Below are positions 26,860-35,580 of a DNA stretch of 64,000 nt, in pieces. The position numbers were made by a program, and so were the translations under genes. Every line of letters starts with the position of its first letter. Position 1 is the first letter of the stretch. Origin of the DNA: Pseudorhodoplanes sinuspersici (GTDB lineage Bacteria > Pseudomonadota > Alphaproteobacteria > Rhizobiales > Xanthobacteraceae). The stretch covers positions 3,528,501 to 3,592,500 of the forward strand of contig NZ_CP021112.1 in NCBI RefSeq assembly GCF_002119765.1, given 5' to 3'. The notes below the pieces were generated by a model. It was not told the origin of the DNA and made no database searches. It worked only from the letters and a program-made list of their open reading frames with translations.

Positions 26860-27816
26860 TCAATACGATCCGGGCAACTTCAGCAATTCGTCGAGCTGCT
26901 GCTGGGTGAGCGGCTGGGGGATGAACTTGAGGGCAATCGCATCCTGCATCATCTCCGGGATGCCGTGGATCTTGTCCAGTTGCAGCATCGACTTGGGATA
27001 GAATTTGTCGCGCACCAGTTGCGCCATTTGCGGGGTGATCTTGGCATACTCCGCGAACATCGACGGTGCCTTGGGATCGGAATACATCCAGTCGATCGTT
27101 TCCTGATAGGCCTTGATGAAGCGCTTATACACATCGGGTCTGCGTGCCAAATCGGTCGCATTGGCGATAGTGACCCTTACGGTCTGCGTGCGCACGCTTT
27201 CGAGATCATTGGCCAGTGAGATGATGCGGATTTCACCCTTTTCCTGTGCCTCCAAGCCAAAGGGCGGAGTCGAAAAACCGACATCGACCTGACCTGACAT
27301 TACCGAAGTAAACGTGGCCGGCACGTTGCCGGTCGCAACCAGCCTGGCCTGTACGTTGTGCTCCTTGAGCAGCCGCTGGGCGGTGAGGAAGGTTCCGGAG
27401 CCTGCCGTCGAATAGGCAAGCGTGTTTGCGGCTGTGATATCCTTCGGTGTTTTGATAGGCGACGACGCTTTGACGAAATAATATTCGGCGGTGCCGGTCG
27501 CTTCGCCGGCGATGATGCGGATCGGCGCGCCTTTTGCGAAAGCGCCGAAGACGCCGAGGGTGCCGGGAGACACGCCGATATTGGCACTTCCGGATATGAT
27601 GGCTTGCAATGTCTCGCCACCGCCGGATGTATAGAACAGCTGCAATTCGAGATCGTATTTCTTGAAGATGCCGATCTTCTGGCCGATCTCGCCAAAGGAG
27701 CTGTCCCATAAGCCCGGCTGGCCGACCGCCACGGTGAGCCTATCGGTTGCATGTGCGGACATGACCAGCATCGATGAAAGACTGGCAGCCGCAAGACAGG
27801 CGTTCATAGTCCTCAT
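26860..27816 (-). CDS. NitT/TauT-type ABC substrate-binding protein, copy 3
   Basis: The 318-residue exported protein shares the plan of copies 1 and 2 (AVGQPGLWDSSFGEIGQKIG, ISGSANIGVSPGTLGVFGAF, MSGQVDVGFSTPPFG), but is more divergent. A Sec signal peptide ends near SAHA. It heads a minus-strand unit with the thioesterase-like and dehydrogenase genes. As with copies 1 and 2, no permease or ATPase is nearby. Confidence 0.9.
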   Translation of the reverse strand: MRTMNACLAAASLSSMLVMSAHATDRLTVAVGQPGLWDSSFGEIGQKIGIFKKYDLELQLFYTSGGGETLQAIISGSANIGVSPGTLGVFGAFAKGAPIRIIAGEATGTAEYYFVKASSPIKTPKDITAANTLAYSTAGSGTFLTAQRLLKEHNVQARLVATGNVPATFTSVMSGQVDVGFSTPPFGLEAQEKGEIRIISLANDLESVRTQTVRVTIANATDLARRPDVYKRFIKAYQETIDWMYSDPKAPSMFAEYAKITPQMAQLVRDKFYPKSMLQLDKIHGIPEMMQDAIALKFIPQPLTQQQLDELLKLPGSY

Positions 27817-27886
27817 GCTGTTCCTCCATCGTTTGTTATGTCGTGGCTTGTTTGCGTCAGCCCGATCAAACGTCGCGCGCCATCCT

Positions 27887-28729
27887 TCAGAGCATTTCGA
27901 GGCCGTATTTCTTGTGTGGAGGCGGGAAGGCGCGGTCGAGCGCGGCGAGGTCGTCGGCCGTCAGTTGCAGGTCGAGCGCTGCGCGGTTCTCGCGCACATG
28001 CGCCGGGCTGGTCGCCTTTGGAATGACGATTGTATCAGGTTGCCGCAGCAGCCAGGCGAGCGCGACCTGCGCCGGTGTCGCGCGGCGTTGTTGGGCAATG
28101 GCCTTGAGAATGGCCGCATTCAGCAGCCGGCCTTGTTCGATTGGCGAATAGGCCATGATTGGTATTTTGCGCTCGCGGCACCACGGCACCAGATCGTATT
28201 CGATGCGACGGCGCTTGAGATTGTAGAGCACCTGATTGGCAGCGCAGGCATCGCCGCCCGGCAGCGCAAACAATTCTTCCATGTCGCCGGTGTCGAAATT
28301 GCTGACGCCCCAATGCCGGATCTTGCCCTCGAATTGCAATTGCTGGAAGGCGTCGAGCGTTTCGGTGAGTGGTTCACCGCCACGCCAGTGCAGAAGGTAA
28401 AGATCGATACGATCGGTCCGCAGCCGCTTCAGGCTGCGTTCGCACGCGGCAATGGTGCCTTTGCGGGACGCATTGTGCGGCAGCACCTTGCTAACGAGAA
28501 ATATGCCGTCACGTCGCTTGGCAATGGCTTCACCGGTGATCGTCTCGGCTTCACCATCGCCATACATCTCAGCGGTGTCGATCAGTGTCGCGCCAAGATC
28601 AAGCCCGAGCTTTAGCGCTGCGATCTCGTCTGCGCGCTTGCTTTTGCTCTCACCCATCATCCACGTGCCAAGACCATAGACCGGGATTTTTTCGCCCAAA
28701 GGCAAGGTCGTGGTCGGGATCGTTGCCAT
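27887..28729 (-). CDS. Aldo/keto reductase
   Basis: The 280-residue TIM-barrel oxidoreductase carries the AKR tetrad: Asp and Tyr in [11 protein letters not shown], Lys in FLVSKVLP and His in [13 protein letters not shown]-binding elements are seen in [14 protein letters not shown]. The length fits bacterial AKR members such as YeaE-like enzymes. It reduces aldehydes or ketones; the substrate is unknown. It is followed on the same strand (upstream) by an SMR transporter gene only 6 bp away. Confidence 0.93.
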   Translation of the reverse strand: MATIPTTTLPLGEKIPVYGLGTWMMGESKSKRADEIAALKLGLDLGATLIDTAEMYGDGEAETITGEAIAKRRDGIFLVSKVLPHNASRKGTIAACERSLKRLRTDRIDLYLLHWRGGEPLTETLDAFQQLQFEGKIRHWGVSNFDTGDMEELFALPGGDACAANQVLYNLKRRRIEYDLVPWCRERKIPIMAYSPIEQGRLLNAAILKAIAQQRRATPAQVALAWLLRQPDTIVIPKATSPAHVRENRAALDLQLTADDLAALDRAFPPPHKKYGLEML

Positions 28730-28735
28730 GCGTCT

Positions 28736-29065
28736 CTAATGGACAGTCGATTGCGAAAGTGTGTTGATGACGATTACACCGACAATGATCAGCGCAAGGC
28801 CGATCAAGGCCGGCGTATCGAGGGGCTGGCGAAACCAGAATACGCCGACCAGCGAAATCAGCACGATGCCAAGCCCGCTCCAGATCGCATAGGCGATGCC
28901 GACGGGGATGGTCTTGAGCGTCAGCGCCAGGAAATAAAAGGCGATCGCATAGGCAAGGAGCGTCACCAGAGCCGCGAGCGGTTTGGTGAACGATTCCGAA
29001 GCCTTTAGCGCGGACGTGCCGACGACCTCTGCAACGATCGCGACTGATAGAAAGACGAAGTTCAC
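28736..29065 (-). CDS. Small multidrug resistance (EmrE/QacE-type) transporter
   Basis: The 109-residue inner-membrane protein has four transmembrane helices. Glu13 in VAEVVGTSALK aligns with the essential Glu14 of EmrE, and YAIWSGLGIVLISLVG is the typical third-helix signature. The family exports cationic compounds or guanidinium derivatives in exchange for protons. The nearly direct linkage to the aldo/keto reductase and VOC genes points to one operon. Confidence 0.93.
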   Translation of the reverse strand: MNFVFLSVAIVAEVVGTSALKASESFTKPLAALVTLLAYAIAFYFLALTLKTIPVGIAYAIWSGLGIVLISLVGVFWFRQPLDTPALIGLALIIVGVIVINTLSQSTVH

Positions 29066-29082
29066 GTTCGCGCCCTTTATTC

Positions 29083-30048
29083 CTAGTGGTTCTTTACCTC
29101 GACAGGCGGTGTGCCATGGGTGTGGAACGACTCGATGGTCTTCAGCCCCCAGGCCTGACCCTTGGCGCGCTCGGCCGTGGTCCAGCGGATCGGCTTCCAG
29201 TCCGGCGCGAGGATCAGACGGGCGCCGGCATTGGCCACTTCGACGCGGTTACCGCCTGGTTCGTACACATAGAGGAAGAAGGTCTGCTGAATCGCATGCT
29301 TGTGCGGGCCGGTTTCGATGAACACGCCGTTCTCCAGAAAGATATCGGCGGCGCGCAGAATTTCCTCACGGCTGTCGAGGGCGTAGGTGACGTGATGGAA
29401 ACGGCCCTTGGTGCCGGTATGATCCTTGGTATAGGCAAAATCGTAGGATTTATTGGTCGCGGTCATCCACATCGCAGCTTCGGTGCCATCATCGAGCACG
29501 ATCTGTTCGGTCAGCCGGAAGCCGAGATAGTCCTCATAGAATTCACGGTTCGCCTTGATATCGACTGCGAGCCCATTCCAGTGATCGAGCCTGCGAACAT
29601 TCACCCCCCGGGCCGGGAACCGCTGGGCCTGGTTTTTCAGCGCCGGCTTTTTGTCGGCAGGAGCTTCGTACCATTCGGTCTCGTAATAAAGTTCGATCGT
29701 ATGATCGTCTGGATCCTTGCAGACGAAGGTCTTGCCGTGGCCGAGATCGCCATCGGTCCAGCCCACGTCGAAGCCGGAACCCTTCAAGGCGGCGGCGCGG
29801 CGTTCCAGCGCCTGCGGCGAGCGGACGCGGTAGGCAACGTGGGCAAGCCCCGACGTCTTGGATGCGGTGAGCTTCAGCGAATAGCGCTCGTAATCATCCC
29901 ACCCGCGCAGATAGACGCTGTCTCCCTTCTCGCCGCTCTGGGTCATGCCGAGTACGTCGATGAAGAACTTGCGACTCTCCTCGAATTTGGGCGTGAGGAT
30001 TTCGAGGTGGGCAAGGTGGGCAATATCCAGGATGGGTTCTTTGATCAT
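29083..30048 (-). CDS. VOC family extradiol (catechol 2,3-dioxygenase-type) protein
   Basis: The 321-residue protein has two vicinal-oxygen-chelate modules, as in type I extradiol dioxygenases. The C-terminal module keeps a likely Fe(II) triad: His in RRLDHWNGLAV, His in GRFHHVTYAL and Glu in GGNRVEVANAG, with the conserved YVYEPGG lead. The N-terminal module (IAHLAHLEILTP) is degenerate, as usual. It probably cleaves a catechol-type ring, but the substrate cannot be assigned. It lies 17 bp from the SMR gene. Confidence 0.88.
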   Translation of the reverse strand: MIKEPILDIAHLAHLEILTPKFEESRKFFIDVLGMTQSGEKGDSVYLRGWDDYERYSLKLTASKTSGLAHVAYRVRSPQALERRAAALKGSGFDVGWTDGDLGHGKTFVCKDPDDHTIELYYETEWYEAPADKKPALKNQAQRFPARGVNVRRLDHWNGLAVDIKANREFYEDYLGFRLTEQIVLDDGTEAAMWMTATNKSYDFAYTKDHTGTKGRFHHVTYALDSREEILRAADIFLENGVFIETGPHKHAIQQTFFLYVYEPGGNRVEVANAGARLILAPDWKPIRWTTAERAKGQAWGLKTIESFHTHGTPPVEVKNH

Positions 30049-30144
30049 GGGCCGTGTCGCATGCGTTGAAATGACGACAGCGACCTAACACGCGCGGCGG
30101 CGCGCGTCGATGGTCGAGATAACCGATAAACTGCACCCACCGCC

Positions 30145-30234
30145 CTTATCTTGAGGAGGCTGCGAAGCAGACGTTTCGAAGGAGGAGGGCGGCCCCCTTC
30201 GAGACGCATCGCTGTGCGCTGCTCCTTGGGGGGG
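30145..30234. repeat. Intergenic repeat, family D
   Basis: A palindromic segment built from CTTCGAGACGC and TTTCGAAGGAG elements with an inner GCGAAGC/GCTGTGCGCTGC part. A related element lies between paaB and paaC at 52939-53048. It occupies the gap between the VOC and phytase-like genes. Confidence 0.6.
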
Positions 30235-30250
30235 AGCCCGATTTAAGAGT

Positions 30251-31594
30251 TTACTTCGCCTTCAAGAAGTCCGTCACCTTAAGCAGCACGAACTCGTTAT
30301 CATCGACCGTGTTGGGGGCGCGGCTTGAGGAGAAGGGAAGATTGTTGTCGTTGCCGACGACGATGTGCTCGGCATCGACGATGTCCACATTCTCGATGGT
30401 GAAGAACGGAAAAGTCAGCACGCCACCGTTTAATGCTTTTCGCGCCTTCTTGTCAGGATCGGCGATCTTCATCAGGTCGATATGTGCGATCTTCCGCACC
30501 GGGCTATTGGCATTAGCGTCCGACATCTCGATCTTGTAGATGCGCTTGAACTTGGCGATATCGTCAAAGCAGTCCGTCCGCTTTTCGCCCGCGGGGCAGG
30601 CCTTGTCCGCTGTGCCTTCGCCATCGTCACGCTCGATGATCAGACCGGTCGTGCCGTCGATCATGTTGAAATCGCCGATCGCGTTGCCGTTTTGCTCAAG
30701 CACGTATTTCCAGTGCCGGCCGGTCCAGCGCTCACCGGTGACATCGAATTCAAGAATCCGGAGATACGGCTTGCCGTCGGCGGTCTTTTCCCAATCCTTT
30801 TTCTCCGCATCCCAGGCCGGACCTTCCAGCAACGCGTAAAGAAATTTGCCATCGGGCGAAGCGGCCATGCCTTCGTAGCCTTTGGAACGGCGTACCGTGA
30901 AATTCGCCGGGCCACCGGGTACAGCAGGCGTCGTGACAGAGGGATGATCGGGTGATCGTGCGGGTTTTCCATCGATCATAGTTTCGAATACGGCTTCGAT
31001 CTTGCCGCTCTTGTCGGTGCGAATGAGATAGGGACCGAACTCTTCCGCGATCCAGAACTTGTCGCCGATCGGCTGAAAGCTTTCGAGGTCGAAATCGGAG
31101 CCTGTGAGATAGCGCATGTCCGTGCCCTCATTGGCGATGCGGAATGGCACCTTCTTGTCGGGATCGTGCAGGAAAACAGTCGACAGTCGATCGGCGCTGC
31201 CGTTGTCCCAATTGAAACGAAACTGACTCAAAAACAGCATTGCATCGGGTGAATTGGCTTTGCTGCCGAAGCCGTTATCGGTAAGCACCCAGAATGTGCC
31301 ATCGGGCATACGTTTGATGCCGGAATGGCCTTGTGCCGGCTGCCCTTTGAACGGCAGCTTCACGCCGGTCGGGCGTCCTCTGGATTGGCCTTCGATTGTG
31401 GCAATCACATCCACGCGTTTGCCGCTGGTGAATTTGCCGGAGACTTTCAGATCTGATGGTGCGTCCGCTGGCGCATCGATGAAGGTCAGCGCCGGAATGA
31501 TGATATGCCCCGCAAGGGTTGCGTTGTTTGCATCTGCGAAAGCGGGCGGTGCGACGAATACCGACAGAGCCGCAACGAAAGTTGGTGCGCGCAT
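30251..31594 (-). CDS. Exported esterase-like/phytase-like protein (PF13449 type)
   Basis: The 447-residue protein has a Sec signal peptide (cleavage after AFA, residue 20) and then the esterase-like activity of phytase domain: GHSGIKRMPDGTFWVLTDNG, the SDFDLESFQPIGDKFWIAEE segment, YEGMAASPDGKFLYALLEG and the C-terminal VGNDNNLPFSSSR. The fold is a beta propeller that acts on phosphoesters in some members. The ATG at 31594 follows GGAGG at seven bases; the frame extends upstream but without signal-peptide character. Three Pho-box-like heptamers lie 55-83 bp before the start, which fits induction by phosphate starvation. Confidence 0.88.
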   Translation of the reverse strand: MRAPTFVAALSVFVAPPAFADANNATLAGHIIIPALTFIDAPADAPSDLKVSGKFTSGKRVDVIATIEGQSRGRPTGVKLPFKGQPAQGHSGIKRMPDGTFWVLTDNGFGSKANSPDAMLFLSQFRFNWDNGSADRLSTVFLHDPDKKVPFRIANEGTDMRYLTGSDFDLESFQPIGDKFWIAEEFGPYLIRTDKSGKIEAVFETMIDGKPARSPDHPSVTTPAVPGGPANFTVRRSKGYEGMAASPDGKFLYALLEGPAWDAEKKDWEKTADGKPYLRILEFDVTGERWTGRHWKYVLEQNGNAIGDFNMIDGTTGLIIERDDGEGTADKACPAGEKRTDCFDDIAKFKRIYKIEMSDANANSPVRKIAHIDLMKIADPDKKARKALNGGVLTFPFFTIENVDIVDAEHIVVGNDNNLPFSSSRAPNTVDDNEFVLLKVTDFLKAK

Positions 31595-31648
31595 CGAAGG
31601 CCTCCAATGAGAATGTGGCCGTTCTGCATCGTCTCTCGTGTAGTGCCG

Positions 31649-31677
31649 GTGACATTTGCATGACATCCGCGCGACAG
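31649..31677 (-). promoter_or_regulatory. Triple Pho-box-like repeat upstream of the phytase-like gene
   Basis: Read on the minus strand, three heptamers CTGTCGC, ATGTCAT and ATGTCAC are each separated by 4 bp (11-bp period), matching the PhoB consensus CTGTCAT-N4-CTGTCAT with one or two changes per unit. The array ends 55 bp upstream of the start codon of a phytase-like exported protein and faces it. Confidence 0.75.
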
Positions 31678-31872
31678 CCCACAAACTGAAACAAAGCTGT
31701 TCATCGTTTGTGAACAAGACTCACGTATGCGTGACGCGCGTCTCGCTTCTGACACGTTGTCGACATTGAACCGTCTGGCGCGATGCCTAACACCTCGCGC
31801 ATGCCGCCATAAGATTCGTGCGGTGATCGACGTACAGGTTTTAATTGTTCTCAAATGGACCGAGGGTGTGGC

Positions 31873-32094
31873 ATGAATTACGTCAAGGCAGCAATTGGGG
31901 CTCTGGCCATCATGATGGCGTCTGGCATGATCGCGGATTTCGATGTGTCGGAACGCGATAACGATCTTTACATCACAGTCTGGTCTGTGGACGACCAGCC
32001 TGCCGGAAAGCTGCGAAAACATGTCGCAGCCATGCTGCCAAGCAACATCGATGAAGCGAGGATTTCTGTGCTTCGCGACAGCGTTGTCGTCTAG
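31873..32094 (+). CDS. Small hypothetical protein
   Basis: The 73-residue product starts at an ATG preceded by GAGGGTGTGGC; an in-frame ATG lies six codons upstream. The N-terminus (MNYVKAAIGALAIMMASGMIA) could be a signal peptide or membrane anchor, and the rest is acidic and soluble. I do not recognise a family. It ends four bases into the convergent reductase gene. Confidence 0.5.
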   Translation: MNYVKAAIGALAIMMASGMIADFDVSERDNDLYITVWSVDDQPAGKLRKHVAAMLPSNIDEARISVLRDSVVV

Positions 32095-32852
32095 CGGCCC
32101 GTGGGGCCGAAGCGTTCGGTCTTGATCAGGGCGCGATCATGTCCGAAAGCGAGCAGGGCATTCGCGGCAGCTTCAACAAAGCCGGTCGGGCCGCAAATGA
32201 AGATCTTTGGTCTTTGATCGACGGTAAATCCGGTTTCAGCCAACATCGCAACATCGATGCGCCCTGAATGGCCGATCCATCCCGCTGGTTTTTCGCGGGT
32301 CAATGTGTGTGTCACCGCAAGACCGTCATTCCTTGACACCAGACGGTCCAGTTCGTCGCGATAGATGATGTCGCTTTGGGTGCGTGAGGAATAAAGGAGC
32401 CTCGCTGGTGTGTTGCTCGCATGTGCGGCCCGGTGGCGCAGCATTGCCATCAGTGGCACGATGCCGGAGCCGCCACCGATGAGAAACAGCGGGCCCTCCA
32501 ATTTTACCGTCCAGACAAAGTATCGCCCGATCGGTCCGCGCATTTCAAACTTGTCGCCGGCGCGGACTTCATCGGTGAAATAGGGCGAGACCTCGCCGTC
32601 CTCGATGCGTTCGACAGTCAGCGCAACATGCTTGTCTTCCGGCGCCGAGGCGATCGAGTAGCTTCGCTGCGCCTGATAGCCATCGTCGGCGGTCAGGCGC
32701 ACATCGACATGCTGGCCGGGCAGATATTTGGTGAAATCCGGAAGTTTCAGCAGCAGCGTTTTGACGCGTGCCGTTTCGCCGATGACGTCCAGAACTTCGG
32801 CGGTCTGCCAGCGCAGCGCCGGCCGCGGCGCCGCTGTATCAGTCACCATCAT
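32091..32852 (-). CDS. Ferredoxin-NADP-reductase-like flavoprotein
   Basis: The 253-residue protein has an FAD-binding barrel (about 10-105: the flavin motif RSYSIASAP) and a NAD(P)-binding domain (about 110-250: FLIGGGSGIVPLMAMLRH and FICGPTGFVEAAANAL). No 2Fe-2S domain is present. The start at 32852 overlaps the 3' end of the sulfite-oxidase-like gene by 14 bp, so the two are translationally coupled. The pair is recurrent in proteobacteria and the reductase probably passes electrons to or from the molybdoenzyme or a shared carrier; the direction is not shown by sequence. Confidence 0.88.
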   Translation of the reverse strand: MMVTDTAAPRPALRWQTAEVLDVIGETARVKTLLLKLPDFTKYLPGQHVDVRLTADDGYQAQRSYSIASAPEDKHVALTVERIEDGEVSPYFTDEVRAGDKFEMRGPIGRYFVWTVKLEGPLFLIGGGSGIVPLMAMLRHRAAHASNTPARLLYSSRTQSDIIYRDELDRLVSRNDGLAVTHTLTREKPAGWIGHSGRIDVAMLAETGFTVDQRPKIFICGPTGFVEAAANALLAFGHDRALIKTERFGPTGR

Positions 32853-33462
32853 AACGCTGCTCACGCCACGGATCGCCGTAATTGTGATAGCCGAGCTGCT
32901 CCCAGAAGCCAGGCTCGTCCTCTTCGCGAAATTCGATGGCGCGCACCCATTTTGCGCTTTTCCAGAAATAGAGATGCGGCACCAGCAGCCGGGCCGGACC
33001 GCCATGCTCTGGCGAAAGCGGCTGACCGTCGAAATGCGTCGCAATCATCGCCTTGCCGTCAATCAGATCTTCCGACGGAACATTGGTCGTATAGCCGCCT
33101 TCGCAGGTGATGACTGCGAATGGCGCGGGCGGTTCATTCAAGCCAACGGCTTCCAGCAGGGTATCGATACTGACACCGCGCCAGCGCGTATCGAGCTTCG
33201 ACCAGCTGGTGACGCAATGAATGTCCACGGTGATGTCGGTTTGCGTCAGCGCGCCGAATTGCGCCCAGTCCCATTCGCAGAGCTTTGTGTCGCCGTCGCC
33301 GAGCGAAAATTGCCAGTTGACGAGGTCAGGTTCGGGTGTCGGTCCCGCCGATAAAACAGGAAAGTCCGATGTGAGATGCTGGCCGGGAGGAATGCGCTTG
33401 GCATCGGCATCAGCGCGCCGGCGGCCGGAAAATCCACGTGAGATCGGTGTGTCATCATTCAT
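32839..33462 (-). CDS. Sulfite-oxidase-like molybdopterin protein
   Basis: The 207-residue protein is an oxidoreductase molybdopterin-binding domain, with Cys83 in DIHCVTSWSK as the molybdenum ligand and HGGPARLLVPHLYFWKSAKW as the typical second signature. There is no dimerisation domain, heme domain or signal peptide, so it is a cytoplasmic single-domain member, unlike the periplasmic MsrP. The following gene is a flavin reductase overlapping by 14 bp. Substrate unknown. Confidence 0.9.
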   Translation of the reverse strand: MNDDTPISRGFSGRRRADADAKRIPPGQHLTSDFPVLSAGPTPEPDLVNWQFSLGDGDTKLCEWDWAQFGALTQTDITVDIHCVTSWSKLDTRWRGVSIDTLLEAVGLNEPPAPFAVITCEGGYTTNVPSEDLIDGKAMIATHFDGQPLSPEHGGPARLLVPHLYFWKSAKWVRAIEFREEDEPGFWEQLGYHNYGDPWREQRYDGD

Positions 33463-33534
33463 CGGCTGGGCTCATGATCTATTTTTCAGTGGCAGATTAC
33501 CGCATCTGCGGATGCGTGCCCAATAAGACTTGCG

Positions 33535-34221
33535 TTAAACTGAATCGTCTTGCGCAGATTCGAAGATCAGGATCATGTTATTGGCCGGCATGGGTGCAAT
33601 ATTGGCCAGCACCAGATTATATTTGTGCGCTTCGTCACGGATGTCGTTGATGTCGCGGACACCCCATTGCGGGTCGCGCGCACGGAGCGAGGCGTCGAAA
33701 GCTTCGTTGCTGGGCGCAGTATGCTGGCCATCCTGCTTGAATGGGCCGTAAATGAAGAGCCGTCCGCCGGGATGCAGCCGCTGGGCTGCACCCTGCATCA
33801 GGCCTTCAGTCGTTTGCCATGGAGAGATATGCAGCACGTTGGCGCAAAAGATCGCGGTAAGATCGCTGAGCGTCGCTGAATCGTCATCACTTAGTCCCCA
33901 ATCGGGTGCTGATAGATCGATCCGTCGCGCCGCTTCGATATTCTGTACATGCGCAAGCTGCCGCCAGGCTTCGATACTTTCGAGGTTGCGTGGATGAAGA
34001 TCACTCGGCCACCAGAGCAGATGCGGCGATCGCCGCGCAAATTCCACGACGTGCTGTCCGGTACCGCTGCCGACTTCGAGCACGTTGCCGGGCTTGTTGT
34101 GCAGCCATGGGGACAGCACGCTCCAGATCGGTTCGCAATTGCGATGGAAAGCCGCCGAATCGAGGCGAGCATCGCTCGCCCCAATGGGTGTCGAGGGATT
34201 CTGCGGTGGGACTTTGGTCAT
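33535..34221 (-). CDS. DUF938 class I SAM-dependent methyltransferase
   Basis: The 228-residue protein shows the DUF938 pattern: FHRNCEPIWSVLSPWL, the SAM motif NVLEVGSGTGQHVVEFAR (motif I), WPSDLHPRNLESI and FCANVLHISPW, ending IYGPFKQDGQHTAPSNEAFD. The N-terminus is about 15 residues longer than the core domain. The function of the family is not established. The gene stands alone, divergent from the CopD-like gene. Confidence 0.9.
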   Translation of the reverse strand: MTKVPPQNPSTPIGASDARLDSAAFHRNCEPIWSVLSPWLHNKPGNVLEVGSGTGQHVVEFARRSPHLLWWPSDLHPRNLESIEAWRQLAHVQNIEAARRIDLSAPDWGLSDDDSATLSDLTAIFCANVLHISPWQTTEGLMQGAAQRLHPGGRLFIYGPFKQDGQHTAPSNEAFDASLRARDPQWGVRDINDIRDEAHKYNLVLANIAPMPANNMILIFESAQDDSV

Positions 34222-34291
34222 GCGCTCTTTGTAGACATTTCAATAAGGTTGCATCAAATAGGTCAGCAACGACGTCCGGGACGAGGATACC

Positions 34292-34750
34292 ATGATGCTG
34301 ATTTTTCTGCTTGGTGCGCACATCCTCGCCGCTGTGTTTTGGGTCGGGGGAATGGCCTTCGCCTATACTATTCTGAGGCCGGCTGCAGGCGCGATTGAGC
34401 CGCCGGTTCGGTTGATATTGTGGCGTGACGTCTTCAAACGATTCCTGCCCTGGGTTGCGCTTGCGATCGTTGCGCTGCTGGCGAGCGGTTACGGCATGAT
34501 GTTTCTCACCTTCGGCGGTTTCCACAAAGCGCCGTTATTCGTGCATGTCATGCAGGGGACGGGCGTCGCTATGATGCTGATCTATCTGCATCTTTACTTT
34601 GCGCCCTGGCGGCGGATGCAGGTCGCGGTGCAGGATGCACAATGGCCGTTGGCCGGTCGGCAACTGGCCTCGATCCGCAAACTCGTAGCGATCAATCTCG
34701 TTCTGGGGATCGTCACCGTTCTGGTGGGCTCGACCGGCCGCTATTGGTGA
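34292..34750 (+). CDS. CopD-domain integral membrane protein
   Basis: The 152-residue protein has four transmembrane helices with the CopD signature HILAAVFWVGGMAF at the N-terminus and a conserved His in VMQGTGVAMMLIYLHLYF. CopD proteins are associated with copper uptake or heme/copper handling in the membrane, but short single-domain members are mostly uncharacterised. No partner CopC is adjacent. The ATG at 34292 is the second of two neighbouring candidates; the following Met residue could also serve. Confidence 0.8.
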   Translation: MMLIFLLGAHILAAVFWVGGMAFAYTILRPAAGAIEPPVRLILWRDVFKRFLPWVALAIVALLASGYGMMFLTFGGFHKAPLFVHVMQGTGVAMMLIYLHLYFAPWRRMQVAVQDAQWPLAGRQLASIRKLVAINLVLGIVTVLVGSTGRYW

Positions 34751-34760
34751 CGCCCCACTC

Positions 34761-34867
34761 TCGTCATTCCGGGACGTTCGCCGAAGACGGAAGAGCCCGG
34801 AATCCAGTTGTAGTGATCAGAAATGGCTTCCGGGCTCACTTGCTTTTGGCAAGTGCCCCGGAATGAC
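34761..34867. repeat. Intergenic palindromic repeat, family F
   Basis: Outer arms TCATTCCGGG and CCCCGGAATGA enclose a second, inner pair AGCCCGGAATC / GCTTCCGGGCT. It separates the convergent CopD-like and aldolase genes and could end both transcripts. Confidence 0.7.
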
Positions 34868-34869
34868 CA

Positions 34870-35562
34870 TCAGACATCTTCCGGATTGTCGACGTAAACG
34901 AGACCGGCTTTTTCCAGCGCCGGCCGCATGTTGTACATGTCGAGGCCAAGCACGCCGGAGGCGAGCTTCTCGCGCTTGGCCAATTCGTCGGCCTCGCGCT
35001 TCTGCGCCTTCTCGGCCACTTCACCGACCAGCTTGCGCGGGATGACGACAACGCCGTCATCGTCGGCGACGACCGCATCTCCCGGGATGACATTGACGCC
35101 GGCGCACACCACCGGAATGTTGACCGAGCCGAGCGTCGCCTTCACCGTGCCTTTGGCCGAAATCGCCTTCGACCAGACCGGGAAGCCCATCTCCTTCAGC
35201 GTCGCCACATCGCGGCAGCCGGCGTCGATAATCAGGCCCTTCACGCCGCGCGCTTTTAGCGATGTGGCGAGCAGATCGCCGAACATACCGTCGGTGTTGT
35301 CGGCGGTGCACCCGACCACCAGCACGTCGCCGGGTTTGCATTGCTCGATGGCGACATGGATCATCCAGTTGTCACCGGGCTGCGCGAGGATCGTCACGGC
35401 CGGGCCGCAGATCGACGCGCCCGCCCAGATCGGCCGCATATAGGGCTTCATCAGACCGGAGCGGCCGAGCGCTTCGTGCGCCGTGGAGACGCCAAGGCCT
35501 TCGAGCACGCCGCAGGCATTGGCATCGGCGCGTTGAATGTTGCGAACAACAACGGGTTTCAT
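34870..35562 (-). CDS. 4-carboxy-4-hydroxy-2-oxoadipate aldolase (LigK/GalC/RraA type)
   Basis: The 230-residue protein belongs to the RraA-like class II aldolases. [14 protein letters not shown], then [20 protein letters not shown] carry the Asp and Arg that bind the divalent metal and pyruvate moiety; the C-terminal [15 protein letters not shown] helix is typical of HMG/CHA aldolases. It cleaves 4-carboxy-4-hydroxy-2-oxoadipate to pyruvate and oxaloacetate, the last step of the protocatechuate or gallate 4,5-cleavage pathway. The adjacent GalB-like gene produces exactly this substrate, which raises confidence above a general RraA assignment. Confidence 0.88.
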   Translation of the reverse strand: MKPVVVRNIQRADANACGVLEGLGVSTAHEALGRSGLMKPYMRPIWAGASICGPAVTILAQPGDNWMIHVAIEQCKPGDVLVVGCTADNTDGMFGDLLATSLKARGVKGLIIDAGCRDVATLKEMGFPVWSKAISAKGTVKATLGSVNIPVVCAGVNVIPGDAVVADDDGVVVIPRKLVGEVAEKAQKREADELAKREKLASGVLGLDMYNMRPALEKAGLVYVDNPEDV

Positions 35563-35580
35563 GTCGATGTTTCCTTAAGC

